DNA from: Dysosmobacter sp. Marseille-Q4140
GTDB taxonomy: Bacteria; Bacillota; Clostridia; Oscillospirales; Oscillospiraceae
Reading direction: 5' to 3'
Length of the DNA: 64,000 nucleotides
Assembly: GCA_018228705.1 (NCBI GenBank)
Contig: CP073694.1
Span: 2,480,001-2,544,000 of the forward strand
Shown: positions 1 to 7,793 of the stretch, piece after piece
How the letters are laid out: each line of letters starts with the position of its first letter
Position numbering within the stretch: position 1 is the first letter of the stretch
Notes under the pieces: model-generated
What the model saw: the letters and a program-made list of their open reading frames with translations, nothing else
What the model was told of the DNA's origin: nothing
The model's database searches: none
Made by a program: the position numbers and the translations under genes

Positions 1-1793
1 GCGTTTTCCAGGGGAGAGCCCTTGTAGTAGAGCAGGGAGATGGTCTCCACGCGGAAGCCGGGCCGGTCCATGTAGCGGATCTTCATGAGGTCCACGGAGG
101 TGAGGATGGGGTTGTGGATCTGGAGGACGGCGCAGTTTTCCGGCCGCTCCTCCAGGAGATTGCCGCCGGAGCCCACGTACACGGTGGTGTCGGTGACGAT
201 CTCCTCCCGGATGGCGTCCATGGGGGGATTGGTCACCTGAGCGAAGAGCTGCTTGAAGTAGTTGAACAGGGGCTGATGGTGCTCGCTGAGCACCGCCAGC
301 GGCGTGTCCACGCCCATGGCGGAGGTGGGCTCCGCCCCGTCCCGGGCCATGGGGAGGATGGAGTCCTTGACCTCCTCATAGGTGTAGCCGAAGGCCTTGT
401 ACAGCCGGTCCCGCAGCTCCTGGGGGTGGCGCTCCACCCGCCGGTTGGGGATGGGCAGGTCCTTGAGATAAACAAGATGGGCGTCCAGCCACTCGCCGTA
501 GGGCTGGCGGGCGGCGCAGCGGCCCTTGACCTCCCCGTCCTCCAGCAGCCGCCCCTGGCGCAGGTCCGCCAGCAGCATCTTGCCGGGCTGGAGCCGGGAC
601 TTTTTCACGATGGTCTCCGGCGGCAGGTCCAGCACGCCCACCTCCGAGGACAAAATCAGCCGGTCGCTGTCGGTGAGATACCACCGGCAGGGCCGCAGGC
701 CGTTGCGGTCCAGCACGGCGCCCACGGTGTCGCCGTCGGAGAACACGATGGCCGCCGGGCCGTCCCAGGGCTCCATCATAGTGGCGTAGTAGTGGTAGAA
801 GTCCCGCTTCTCCCGCTCCATCCGCCGGTCGTTGGCCCAGGGCTCGGGAATGCACATCATCACCGCCCGGGGCAGCTCGATGCCGTTCATCAGCAGGAAT
901 TCCAGGGTGTTGTCCAGCATGGACGAGTCGGACCCGTTCTGGTCCACCACCGGCAGGATCTTGTCCATGTCCTCCTCCAGGATGGGGGAGCGCATGGTCT
1001 CCTCCCGGGCCAGCATCCGGTCCACGTTGCCACGGATGGTGTTGATCTCGCCGTTGTGGAGGATGTAGCGGTTGGGGTGGGCCCGCTCCCAGCTGGGGTT
1101 GGTGTTGGTGGAGAAGCGGGAGTGGACCAGGGCCAGGGCGCTCTCGCAGTCCTCCGCCTCCAGGTCAGCGTAGAACCGGCGCAGCTGGCCCACCAGGAAC
1201 ATGCCCTTGTAGACGATGGTCCGGCTGGAGAAGGAGGGGATATAGGTGTTGACATTGGACTGCTCGAACACCCGCCGGGCCACATACAGCTTCCGGTCAA
1301 AGTCCAGCCCCGGGGCGCAGTCCGCCGGACGCTTCACAAAGCACTGGAAGATGGCGGGCATGCAGTCCAGAGCCCGCTGACCCAGCACCTCCGGGTGGGT
1401 GGGCACCTGCCGCCAGCCCAAGAATTCCATGCCCTCCTTGGCCACGATGATCTCCAGCATCTTCTGGGCCTGGGCCCGCTTGAGGGGGTCCGTGGGGAAG
1501 AAGAACATGCCCACGCCGTAGTCTCTGGGTCCGCCCAGGGCGATGCCCTCGGCGGCGGCCGCCCGGACCATCAGGGCGTGGGGGATCTGCATCATGAGGC
1601 CCACGCCGTCGCCGGTCTGGCCGGAGGCGTCCTTGCCGGCCCGGTGCTCCAGCTTTTCCACGATCTTCAGCGCGTCGTCCACCACGCTGTGGGAGCAGCG
1701 GCCCTTCAGGTCCACCACCGCGCCGATGCCGCAGGCGTCGTGCTCGAAGCGCGGGTCATAGAGAGGATAGTGCTTGTATTCAGGTCCCGCCAT
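1..1793 (-). CDS. gltB: Glutamate synthase large subunit, N-terminal part (runs off the window)
   Basis: The first 597 codons of the glutamate synthase alpha chain are present, and the gene continues beyond base 1. The start is ATG at 1791-1793 with GGAGG six bases upstream. Residues HDACGIG follow, and Cys21 is the expected N-terminal nucleophile of the class II glutaminase after propeptide removal. The visible part covers the amidotransferase domain (SRFSTNTNPSWERAHP, HNGEINT, NGLRPCR) and the start of the central domain. The enzyme transfers the glutamine amide to 2-oxoglutarate, giving two glutamates. It lies 53 bases downstream of the ANTAR gene in a glnA-ANTAR-gltB order, which suggests co-regulation with nitrogen supply. 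Confidence 0.95.
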   Translation of the reverse strand, partial: MAGPEYKHYPLYDPRFEHDACGIGAVVDLKGRCSHSVVDDALKIVEKLEHRAGKDASGQTGDGVGLMMQIPHALMVRAAAAEGIALGGPRDYGVGMFFFPTDPLKRAQAQKMLEIIVAKEGMEFLGWRQVPTHPEVLGQRALDCMPAIFQCFVKRPADCAPGLDFDRKLYVARRVFEQSNVNTYIPSFSSRTIVYKGMFLVGQLRRFYADLEAEDCESALALVHSRFSTNTNPSWERAHPNRYILHNGEINTIRGNVDRMLAREETMRSPILEEDMDKILPVVDQNGSDSSMLDNTLEFLLMNGIELPRAVMMCIPEPWANDRRMEREKRDFYHYYATMMEPWDGPAAIVFSDGDTVGAVLDRNGLRPCRWYLTDSDRLILSSEVGVLDLPPETIVKKSRLQPGKMLLADLRQGRLLEDGEVKGRCAARQPYGEWLDAHLVYLKDLPIPNRRVERHPQELRDRLYKAFGYTYEEVKDSILPMARDGAEPTSAMGVDTPLAVLSEHHQPLFNYFKQLFAQVTNPPMDAIREEIVTDTTVYVGSGGNLLEERPENCAVLQIHNPILTSVDLMKIRYMDRPGFRVETISLLYYKGSPLEN

Positions 1794-1846
1794 TGGAACC
1801 CCTCCATTCTCTTGTCAGTGTGTATTTGGACCGGGATCGGCGCCGC

Positions 1847-2377
1847 TCACCGGGTGTAGGTCTCGATGACCAGCCGGGCGGTCTGCTCCAGCCGCAGCCC
1901 CGTGTCCATGCTGCGCTTCTGGAGGAAGCGGTGGGCCTCCGCCTCGCTCATGCGGTTGACGTCCATCAGCAGCTCCTTGGCCCGGCGGATCAGCCGCTGG
2001 GCCTCCTCCTGCCGGGCCGGAGGCGGGCGGCGGCGCCGCTGATGCAGCAGCGTGTCCAGGGAGGCGTACAGGTCCGCCCGGCTGGCCGGGACCGGGAGCC
2101 GGTAGAGGTTCTCCCCCTGGCACAGGTCCAGATTGGCGGCGGAGGCGATCACCAGCACCCCGGTCCCGGGGCCCAGGTCCGCCGCCAGCTCCGGGGCGGT
2201 CATGTCCCGCAGGCGGAAGCCGCACACCACGGCGGCTCCGCCCAGCTTGCCTACCGCCCGGAGCACCTCGGCCCCGGAGGCGAAGGCGCCGGCCACAGGA
2301 TATCCGCCGCTCTCCAGCAGCCGCTGGATCCGGCGCCGGGCGTCCTCATGGGCAAAGGCCGTCACGATCCGCTCCAT
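1847..2377 (-). CDS. ANTAR-domain RNA-binding regulator
   Basis: This 176-residue protein has a receiver-like N-terminal half (about 1-115), without an obvious phosphoacceptor triad, and a C-terminal ANTAR helical bundle (about 120-172; RLIRRAKELLMDVNRMSEAEAH). ANTAR proteins bind tandem RNA hairpins and prevent transcription termination, and in Clostridia they often sit next to glnA. The gene lies 53 bases after glnA and 53 before gltB. The glnA leader upstream contains an intrinsic terminator, the natural target. The start ATG follows an AAGGGGGTG ribosome site. The family is clear; the specific RNA target is inferred. Confidence 0.88.
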   Translation of the reverse strand: MERIVTAFAHEDARRRIQRLLESGGYPVAGAFASGAEVLRAVGKLGGAAVVCGFRLRDMTAPELAADLGPGTGVLVIASAANLDLCQGENLYRLPVPASRADLYASLDTLLHQRRRRPPPARQEEAQRLIRRAKELLMDVNRMSEAEAHRFLQKRSMDTGLRLEQTARLVIETYTR

Positions 2378-2430
2378 GGCACAGCACCCCCTTTCGGCAG
2401 TTCTCCGGTCCGCCGGGCGGACCGGTCAGG

Positions 2431-3762
2431 TCAGTAGGTGACCAGGTACTTCTCCAGCTCCCACTGGGAGACCTGGCTCCGGTATTCCTCCCACTCCCGC
2501 CGCTTGCCGGTGAGGTACTGGGCGGCCACGTGGGGGCCCAGGGCGGCGGTGACGGTCCCGTCGGCCTCCAGGGCGTTCAGGGCCGCCTCCAGGGAGTCCG
2601 GCAGCAGGGGCACCCCCTGGGCCGCCAGGGCGGCGGGGGACATCTCGTAGAGGTTCTCCGTGATCTCCGGCGGCGGCGTCAGCCCCCGGCGGATGCCGTC
2701 CAGGCCCGCCGTCAGGCAGGCGGCGAAGGTCAGGTAGGGATTGCAGGACGGGTCGGGGCTGCGCAGCTCCACCCGGGTGCCCCGGCCCCGGGGGGTGGGG
2801 ATGCGGATGAGGGCGGAGCGGTTGCCGGTGGACCAGGCCACGCAGCAGGGGGCCTCATATCCCGGGACCAGCCGCTTGTAGGAGTTGACCAAGGGATTGG
2901 TCAGCGCGCAGAAGCCCGGCACGTGGTCCAGCAGCCCCGCGATGAACTGATAGGCCAGGGGGGACAGCTGCCGGGGGTCCGCCGGGTCGTAGAAGGCGTT
3001 CTCCCCGTCCCGGAAGAGGGACATGTTCACGTGCATGCCGCTGCCGGCGGCATTCGCCACGGGCTTGGGCATGAAAGTGGCGTGGAGGCCGTTCTTCTGG
3101 GCCAGGGTCTTGACCGCCAGCTTGAAGGTCATGATGTTGTCGGCGGAGCGGAGGGCGCCGGTGTACTTGAAGTCGATCTCGTGCTGGCCGGCGGCCACCT
3201 CGTGGTGGCTGGCCTCGATCTCGAAGCCCATCTCCTCCAGGCACAGGCAGATCTCCCGGCGGGTGGACTCCCCGTGGTCCAGGGGGCCCAGGTCGAAGTA
3301 CCCGGCCTCGTCGCTGGTGCGGGTGGTGGGGCGGCCGTCCTCATCGGTCTGGAACAGGAAGAACTCCAGCTCCGGCCCGGCGTTGAAGGTGAAGCCCATG
3401 TCCTCCGCCTGCCGCAGCGCCCGCTTCAGCACGCCCCGTGGGTCTCCCACGAAGGGCGTGCCGTCGGGATTGTAGACGTCGCAGATCAGCCGGGCCACCT
3501 TGCCGTACTGGGGCCGCCAGGGCAGCACCGCGAAGGTGTCCAGGTCCGGCCGTAGGTACTGATCGGACTCCTCCACCCGGACGAAGCCCTCGATGGAGCT
3601 GCCGTCCATCATGATCTCCCCGTCCAGAGCCCTCCCGATCTGAGAGGCGGTGATGGCCACGTTTTTCAGCTGGCCGAAGATGTCGGTGAACTGCATGCGG
3701 ATGAATTGGATGTCCTCCTCCCGGATCAGGCGGAGGATGTCCTCCCGGGTGTACTTGCCCAT
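2431..3762 (-). CDS. glnA: Glutamine synthetase, type I
   Basis: This 443-residue enzyme makes glutamine from glutamate, ammonia and ATP in the cytosol. The start is the ATG at 3760-3762 (MGKYTREDILRL) behind AAAGGAGAT; the frame stays open upstream but has no homology there. Family signatures include DGSSIEGFVRVEESD near the N-terminus, NAAGSGMHVN in the ATP-site loop and PTPRGRGTRVELRSPDPSCN near the C-terminus. The length and the absence of an adenylylation segment fit the GSI-alpha form of Gram-positive bacteria. It is the first gene of the glnA-ANTAR-gltB run and has an attenuator-like leader. Confidence 0.97.
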   Translation of the reverse strand: MGKYTREDILRLIREEDIQFIRMQFTDIFGQLKNVAITASQIGRALDGEIMMDGSSIEGFVRVEESDQYLRPDLDTFAVLPWRPQYGKVARLICDVYNPDGTPFVGDPRGVLKRALRQAEDMGFTFNAGPELEFFLFQTDEDGRPTTRTSDEAGYFDLGPLDHGESTRREICLCLEEMGFEIEASHHEVAAGQHEIDFKYTGALRSADNIMTFKLAVKTLAQKNGLHATFMPKPVANAAGSGMHVNMSLFRDGENAFYDPADPRQLSPLAYQFIAGLLDHVPGFCALTNPLVNSYKRLVPGYEAPCCVAWSTGNRSALIRIPTPRGRGTRVELRSPDPSCNPYLTFAACLTAGLDGIRRGLTPPPEITENLYEMSPAALAAQGVPLLPDSLEAALNALEADGTVTAALGPHVAAQYLTGKRREWEEYRSQVSQWELEKYLVTY

Positions 3763-3825
3763 GGCTCGATCTCCTTTCACCGGCCGCGGAACCGGTCGAT
3801 TTATCGCTTTAAAGCGGTATTTTAC

Positions 3826-3872
3826 AAAAAACAAAAAGAGCGCGACGGACCCTGAGGGGGGCCCCGTTGCTC
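3826..3872 (-). terminator. Intrinsic terminator in the glnA leader (attenuator)
   Basis: In the minus-strand RNA, GAGC, ACGG and CCC pair with GGG, CCGT and GCTC around a short loop, and the stem is followed by TTTTTGTTTTTT. It lies between the glnA promoter and its ribosome site, so it can only act as an attenuator. The downstream ANTAR gene supplies a plausible antiterminator. The two canonical ANTAR hexaloop hairpins are not cleanly visible. Confidence 0.7.
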
Positions 3873-3885
3873 TCCCTTGGGAGGG

Positions 3886-3915
3886 ATTATACCGTCGCAA
3901 AGCCCGTCCTGTCAA
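3886..3915 (-). promoter_or_regulatory. Promoter of glnA (TTGACA, 18 bp, TATAAT)
   Basis: On the minus strand a perfect -35 TTGACA (3910-3915) is followed by an 18-bp spacer and a perfect -10 TATAAT (3886-3891). Transcription should begin near 3878, giving a leader of roughly 116 bases before glnA. The match to the housekeeping sigma consensus is complete, so control is likely to act after initiation. Confidence 0.8.
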
Positions 3916-4039
3916 CGCTTTCGGCGCTTCCGGGACGGGCTGGCGGCAGATTTTATGGGTTGTTCTAAAATGTGGGGGAGGGAAAAAATCACCTTTGTGC
4001 AATTTCCATACGGGGAAAAATGTGCGCCGGCGGCGAACA

Positions 4040-5056
4040 TCACCGCTCCGCGGCCAGACACACCGCATGGCAGATGCCGGGGATGGACTCTCCCTGACAG
4101 GCGGAGATGGGGGAGAGCAGCGCCCCGGTGGGGGCGAAGAGGAGCCGCTTCCACCGGCCCGCCCGCATCCCGGAGAGCAGGTAGCCGTTGAGCACCGACG
4201 CCGAGCAGCCGCAGCCGGAGGCCCCGGCGTGCATGTCCTGCCGCTGGCGGTCGTAGAGCAGAAGGCCGCAGTCCTGGAAGTGAGCGCCCATGTCAATGCC
4301 GTCCCGGGCGAAGAAGTCCCGGACGATGGCGTGGCCCAGCTCGCCCAGGTCCCCGGTGACGATCAGGTCGAAGTCCCGGGGGCCGGTGCCGGTGTCACGG
4401 AAGAAGGCGGAGAGGGTGTCGTAGGCGGCGGGGGCCATGGCGGCGCCCATGTTGTTGGCGTCGGGGATGCCCTTGTCCACGATGCGGCCGCAGGTCACGT
4501 GGGTGACGTAGGGCCCGGGGCCCTCCCGGTCCAGGATGGTGCACCCGGCGGCGGTGGCGGTCCACTGGGCGGTGGGGGTGCGCTGGTTGCCGTAGGGCAC
4601 CGGCATCCGGTACTGGCGCTCGGCGGTGCAGTAGTGGGAGGAGGTCATGGCGGCGCAGCGGCGGGCAAAGCCCCCGTCGATCAGCATGGCCGCGAGAGAC
4701 AGGGACTCGCCCATGGTGGAGCAGGCGCCGTAGAGGCCGTAGAAGGGGATGCCGAAGTCCCGCAGGCCGAAGGAGGAGCCGATGCACTGGTTGAGGAGGT
4801 CTCCGGCCAGCACATAGTCCAGGTCCTCCGGCTTGAGCCGCGCCTTGTCCAGGGCCTGGCGCAGCACCGCCTGCTGCATGGCGGACTCCGCCTTCTCCCA
4901 GGTCTTTTCCCCGAAGAAGGAGCTGGTCTCCAGCCGGTCGAAGCAGTCCGCCAGGGGGCCCTGGCCCTCGAATTTCCCGCCGATGTTGGAGAAGGCCAGC
5001 ACGGAGGGGGGATGGGCCAGGGCCACGGTCCGGCTGCCCAGACGTTTTTCGTTCAT
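4040..5056 (-). CDS. spoVAD: Stage V sporulation protein AD
   Basis: This 338-residue protein has a thiolase-like fold and belongs to the SpoVA system that moves dipicolinic acid into the forespore and out during germination. The start is ATG at 5054-5056 (MNEKRLGSRTVALAHPPSVL), supported by AAGGCGG upstream. Family features visible are GACSTMGESLS, MTSSHYCTAERQYRMPVPYG and the C-terminal GCGCSASVLNGYLL. The usual partners spoVAC and spoVAEB are not next to it; it stands alone between glnA and a zinc-ribbon gene. It is strong evidence for a spore-forming lineage. Confidence 0.93.
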   Translation of the reverse strand: MNEKRLGSRTVALAHPPSVLAFSNIGGKFEGQGPLADCFDRLETSSFFGEKTWEKAESAMQQAVLRQALDKARLKPEDLDYVLAGDLLNQCIGSSFGLRDFGIPFYGLYGACSTMGESLSLAAMLIDGGFARRCAAMTSSHYCTAERQYRMPVPYGNQRTPTAQWTATAAGCTILDREGPGPYVTHVTCGRIVDKGIPDANNMGAAMAPAAYDTLSAFFRDTGTGPRDFDLIVTGDLGELGHAIVRDFFARDGIDMGAHFQDCGLLLYDRQRQDMHAGASGCGCSASVLNGYLLSGMRAGRWKRLLFAPTGALLSPISACQGESIPGICHAVCLAAER

Positions 5057-5107
5057 GGTGTCGCCGCCTTTTCGTGAGGATTTTCCATAGGTTGTCCGAA
5101 AGACGGC

Positions 5108-5139
5108 AAAAATATGAAGCCCGGCGTTTGCCGGGCTTC
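5108..5139 (-). terminator. Terminator after the zinc-ribbon gene
   Basis: The 10-bp stem GAAGCCCGGC / GCCGGGCTTC with loop AAAC is followed on the minus strand by ATATTTTT. It separates the zinc-ribbon gene from spoVAD. Confidence 0.8.
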
Positions 5140-5151
5140 CAAAGCGTTCCT

Positions 5152-5523
5152 TCATTCGTGCTCATACAGAAAGGGCAGTCCGCAGGCGTAGCAGAAGTTC
5201 CGGTCGCCCCGCTGGCGGCGGCCGCACCGGGGACAGGCCACGGTCTCCAGGGTCCTGGAGGGGAAGCGGGCGGGGGCGTCCGGCGGCGGAGTCTCCGGCT
5301 CGGGCGGCATGGGCGGCAGGATGCCGTGTTCCGAGAGGATCTTCTCCAGGGCCAGCAGCTGGTTTTCCAGCTCCGTGACCCGTTTTTTCAAAGACTGGAT
5401 CTCCTTGTCCTGCCGCTGGTCCGTGGCATAGGAGCTGTTGGCGGCGCTCTCCAGCGCCTCCTGCTTGTCCAGCATCTCCGCGTGCAGGAACAGGTCCGGC
5501 TTCAGATACCAGGGAAAGGACAC
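5152..5523 (-). CDS. Coiled-coil zinc-ribbon protein
   Basis: The predicted protein has 123 residues. The start is GTG at 5521-5523, because AAAGGAGG lies just upstream; an ATG at 5554 would place that ribosome site inside the gene. The N-terminal half contains a coiled coil (RQDKEIQSLKKRVTELENQL), then a proline-rich linker. The C-terminal zinc ribbon has two CxxC pairs (CPRCGRRQRGDRNFCYACG). No enzymatic motif is seen and the function is unknown. It is divergent from the plus-strand zinc-ribbon gene at 5712. Confidence 0.75.
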   Translation of the reverse strand: MSFPWYLKPDLFLHAEMLDKQEALESAANSSYATDQRQDKEIQSLKKRVTELENQLLALEKILSEHGILPPMPPEPETPPPDAPARFPSRTLETVACPRCGRRQRGDRNFCYACGLPFLYEHE

Positions 5524-5640
5524 GGCTCTCGCCTCCTTTTGACGGGATCGGACCATTCTACCACAGGCGGCGGGGAATGAAAAGGGAAAACCTGCGGCAA
5601 AAAAGTGGGGTTAGCCCGCTCTAATGTTTCAAAAATCCCC

Positions 5641-5669
5641 TGTACATCCGCCCGGTGCCGTGGTATAAT
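5641..5669 (+). promoter_or_regulatory. Probable promoter of the 5712 gene
   Basis: TGTACA (5641-5646) and a perfect TATAAT (5664-5669) are 17 bp apart, about 40 bases before the start codon. The -35 matches four of six positions. Confidence 0.5.
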
Positions 5670-5711
5670 CACCACTTAATGAACAGATCCCAGAAAAAGG
5701 AGACAGACGGC

Positions 5712-6320
5712 ATGAGTGAGGAGATGCGGACCTTCGGATACCTCTGCCCGGCGTGCGGCAAGCCCGTTATGGCGGCTCGGTCCGTGTTCGCCCTGGAGGC
5801 CTCCAACGCGGAGGTGGAGTGCGAATGCGGCAAGTCCGCCCTGAGCGTGGGCTTTGACGGGGAGCGGTATCACCTGACGGTGCCCTGCGGCCTCTGCAGC
5901 GAGACCCACGAGGCGGTGTGCCCGCCGGAGCGGGTGCTCCGGGGCGGCACGGCCCTGGCCTGCCCCCAGACGAAGCAATTCTGCTGCTTCATCGGGGACG
6001 AGGGCACGGTGGAAAAGCACCTGCGGGAGCTGGAGATCCTGGCGGAGAAGGAAAAGCGCCAGGAGGAGGGCCCCGAGGCCTTCGCCGACAGCGTCATCAT
6101 GTACGAGGTCCTCTCCGAGCTCAAGGAGATCGCCGCCCGGCCCGGCGGCATCACCTGCGCCTGCGGCTCCCGCCGCTACGGCATGGAGATCCGCCGCAGC
6201 GCCGTGGACCTGATCTGCCGGGACTGCGGCGCCAAGCTGCGCATCAGCGCCGCCACGGACGCGGACCTGGACGATCTGTGCTGTCACATGAAACTGGTGA
6301 TCCCCGGGAACCGGGGATGA
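5712..6320 (+). CDS. Zinc-ribbon protein of unknown function
   Basis: This 202-residue protein starts at ATG 5712 with AAAAAGGAG eight bases upstream. It carries several Cys pairs: CPACG near the start, CECG, CGLC with a following CP, and CACG and CRDCG near the C-terminus. These suggest two or three zinc ribbons flanking a helical middle (about 105-150). There is no signal peptide or membrane segment. It is probably a cytosolic metal-binding or nucleic-acid-binding protein. I do not recognise a named family. Confidence 0.75.
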   Translation: MSEEMRTFGYLCPACGKPVMAARSVFALEASNAEVECECGKSALSVGFDGERYHLTVPCGLCSETHEAVCPPERVLRGGTALACPQTKQFCCFIGDEGTVEKHLRELEILAEKEKRQEEGPEAFADSVIMYEVLSELKEIAARPGGITCACGSRRYGMEIRRSAVDLICRDCGAKLRISAATDADLDDLCCHMKLVIPGNRG

Positions 6321-6519
6321 GGCAGGGCCCCGCCGCCAAGGCGGGGCGCGATTTGCTGAAATGTTTGACGAGCTTGTGAGACGGGAAGGAAGATAGTTAC
6401 GAAAGAAACCCAGGAGGGGTGTCTTTCGTTTTCAATCATAAGTTTTTTTGTTTCAAAAAAACTTGCCCTGCCTGTCGAACTGGTTCGACAGGCAGGGCCC
6501 CGCCGCCAAGGCGGGGCGC
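6320..6519. repeat. Composite hairpin element with 30-bp flanking direct repeats
   Basis: A perfect 30-bp repeat occurs at 6320-6349 and 6490-6519; each contains the hairpin GGCCCCGCC/GGCGGGGC. Between them are an interrupted hairpin (ACGAAAGA/TCTTTCGT, 6399-6429), an 11-bp perfect hairpin (AAGTTTTTTTG/CAAAAAAACTT, 6440-6464) and a 15-bp perfect hairpin with a 4-base loop (6465-6498). The last copy ends in GCGCTTTT and may terminate transcription. The layout suggests a REP- or MITE-like insertion before the CDF gene; a regulatory leader is the alternative. Confidence 0.65.
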
Positions 6520-6565
6520 TTTTAACGAGACGGAGCCGGAGGCTCCCAAAAAGGAGGAATGTGCC

Positions 6566-7726
6566 GTGATCACACTGCTGGCACGGCTGCTGATCAAACA
6601 TCAGGGGGATGAGGGCGCGGTCCGCCGGGCCTATGGCGTCCTCTGCGGCGCGGTGGGCATCTGCCTGAACGTGCTGCTGTTCGCAGGGAAGTTTTTCGCC
6701 GGACTGCTGTCCGGGTCCATCGCCATCACGGCGGACGCCTTCAACAACCTCTCCGACGCCGGGTCCTCTTTTGTGACCCTGCTGGGCTTCCAGCTGGCGG
6801 GGCAGAAGGCCGACGCCGGGCACCCCTTCGGCCACGGGCGGATCGAGTACCTGTCGGGCCTGGTGGTGTCGGTGCTGATCTTGCTGATGGGCGTGGAGTT
6901 GGGCAAGTCCTCCCTGGACAAGATCCTCCACCCGGAGGCGGTGGAGTTCAGCCCCCTGGTGGTGGCCATCCTCTGCGCCTCCATCGCCGTGAAGCTGTAC
7001 ATGTTCTTCTATAACCGGCGCCTGGGGAAGAAGCTGGGCTCCACCGCCATGGAGGCCACGGCCCTGGACTCCCTCAGCGACAGCGCGGCCACTTCCACGG
7101 TGCTGCTGGCCACCCTGGTGGGCCACTTCACCGGGCTCAAGATCGACGGCTGGTGCGGACTGCTGGTGGCGGCCTTCATCCTCTGGTCCGGCATCAGCGC
7201 CGCCAAGGAGACCCTGGACCCCCTGCTGGGTGCGCCGCCCACGGCGGAGCTGGTGGAGCGGATCCGGGATCTGGTCCTGGCCCACAAGACCATCATCGGC
7301 ATCCACGACCTGATCGTCCACGACTACGGCCCCGGCCGCATGATGATCTCCCTCCACGCGGAGGTCTCCGCCTCCGGGGACGTGCTGGAGCTCCACGACG
7401 AGATCGACAACGTGGAAAACGAGCTGCGGGAGAAGCTGGGCTGCGAGGCGGTGATCCACATGGACCCCATCGTCACCGACGACGGGCTCACCCAGGAGAC
7501 CCGCCAGCGGGTGGCCGCCCTGGTCCACTGCATCGACGACGCCATCTCCATCCACGACTTCCGGATGGTGAAGGGCCCCACCCACACCAACGTGATCTTC
7601 GACGCGGTGGTGCCCTTCGGCTTCCGCCTCAGCGACGAGGACGTGGCAAAGAAGATCCGCACCGCCGTCCGGGCGCTGGACGGCAACTACTACGCCGTGG
7701 TGAAGGTGGAGCGGTCCTATACATAA
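6566..7726 (+). CDS. Cation diffusion facilitator (CDF) family metal transporter
   Basis: This 386-residue inner-membrane antiporter exports divalent metals. The start is GTG 6566 behind AAAAAGGAGG; the longer open frame reads through the repeat element. The N-terminal region has about six membrane segments with the metal-site motifs TADAFNNLSD and ALDSLSDS. The C-terminal cytosolic domain (about residues 205-380) is long and contains a duplicated ferredoxin-like portion. The second site reads DxxxD rather than HxxxD, which in this family points to Mn or Fe rather than Zn; that is inference. A terminator follows at once. Confidence 0.88.
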   Translation: MITLLARLLIKHQGDEGAVRRAYGVLCGAVGICLNVLLFAGKFFAGLLSGSIAITADAFNNLSDAGSSFVTLLGFQLAGQKADAGHPFGHGRIEYLSGLVVSVLILLMGVELGKSSLDKILHPEAVEFSPLVVAILCASIAVKLYMFFYNRRLGKKLGSTAMEATALDSLSDSAATSTVLLATLVGHFTGLKIDGWCGLLVAAFILWSGISAAKETLDPLLGAPPTAELVERIRDLVLAHKTIIGIHDLIVHDYGPGRMMISLHAEVSASGDVLELHDEIDNVENELREKLGCEAVIHMDPIVTDDGLTQETRQRVAALVHCIDDAISIHDFRMVKGPTHTNVIFDAVVPFGFRLSDEDVAKKIRTAVRALDGNYYAVVKVERSYT

Positions 7727-7732
7727 TGAAAC

Positions 7733-7776
7733 GCGGAAGAGGGGCGCGGCCGGGCGCCTTTCTTCCGCTGCTTTTT
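7733..7776 (+). terminator. Terminator after the CDF transporter
   Basis: GCGGAAGA...TCTTCCGC with an internal GGGCGC/GCGCC pairing is followed by CTTTTTG. It lies between the CDF gene and the next start codon. Confidence 0.7.
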
Positions 7777-7793
7777 GAAGGGGGGGAGCGGGA

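Noticed and set aside
114..1859. Long plus-strand open frame opposite gltB
   Set aside because: It is an antisense shadow of a GC-rich gene: composition is Val/Gly/His-rich and no family is recognisable.
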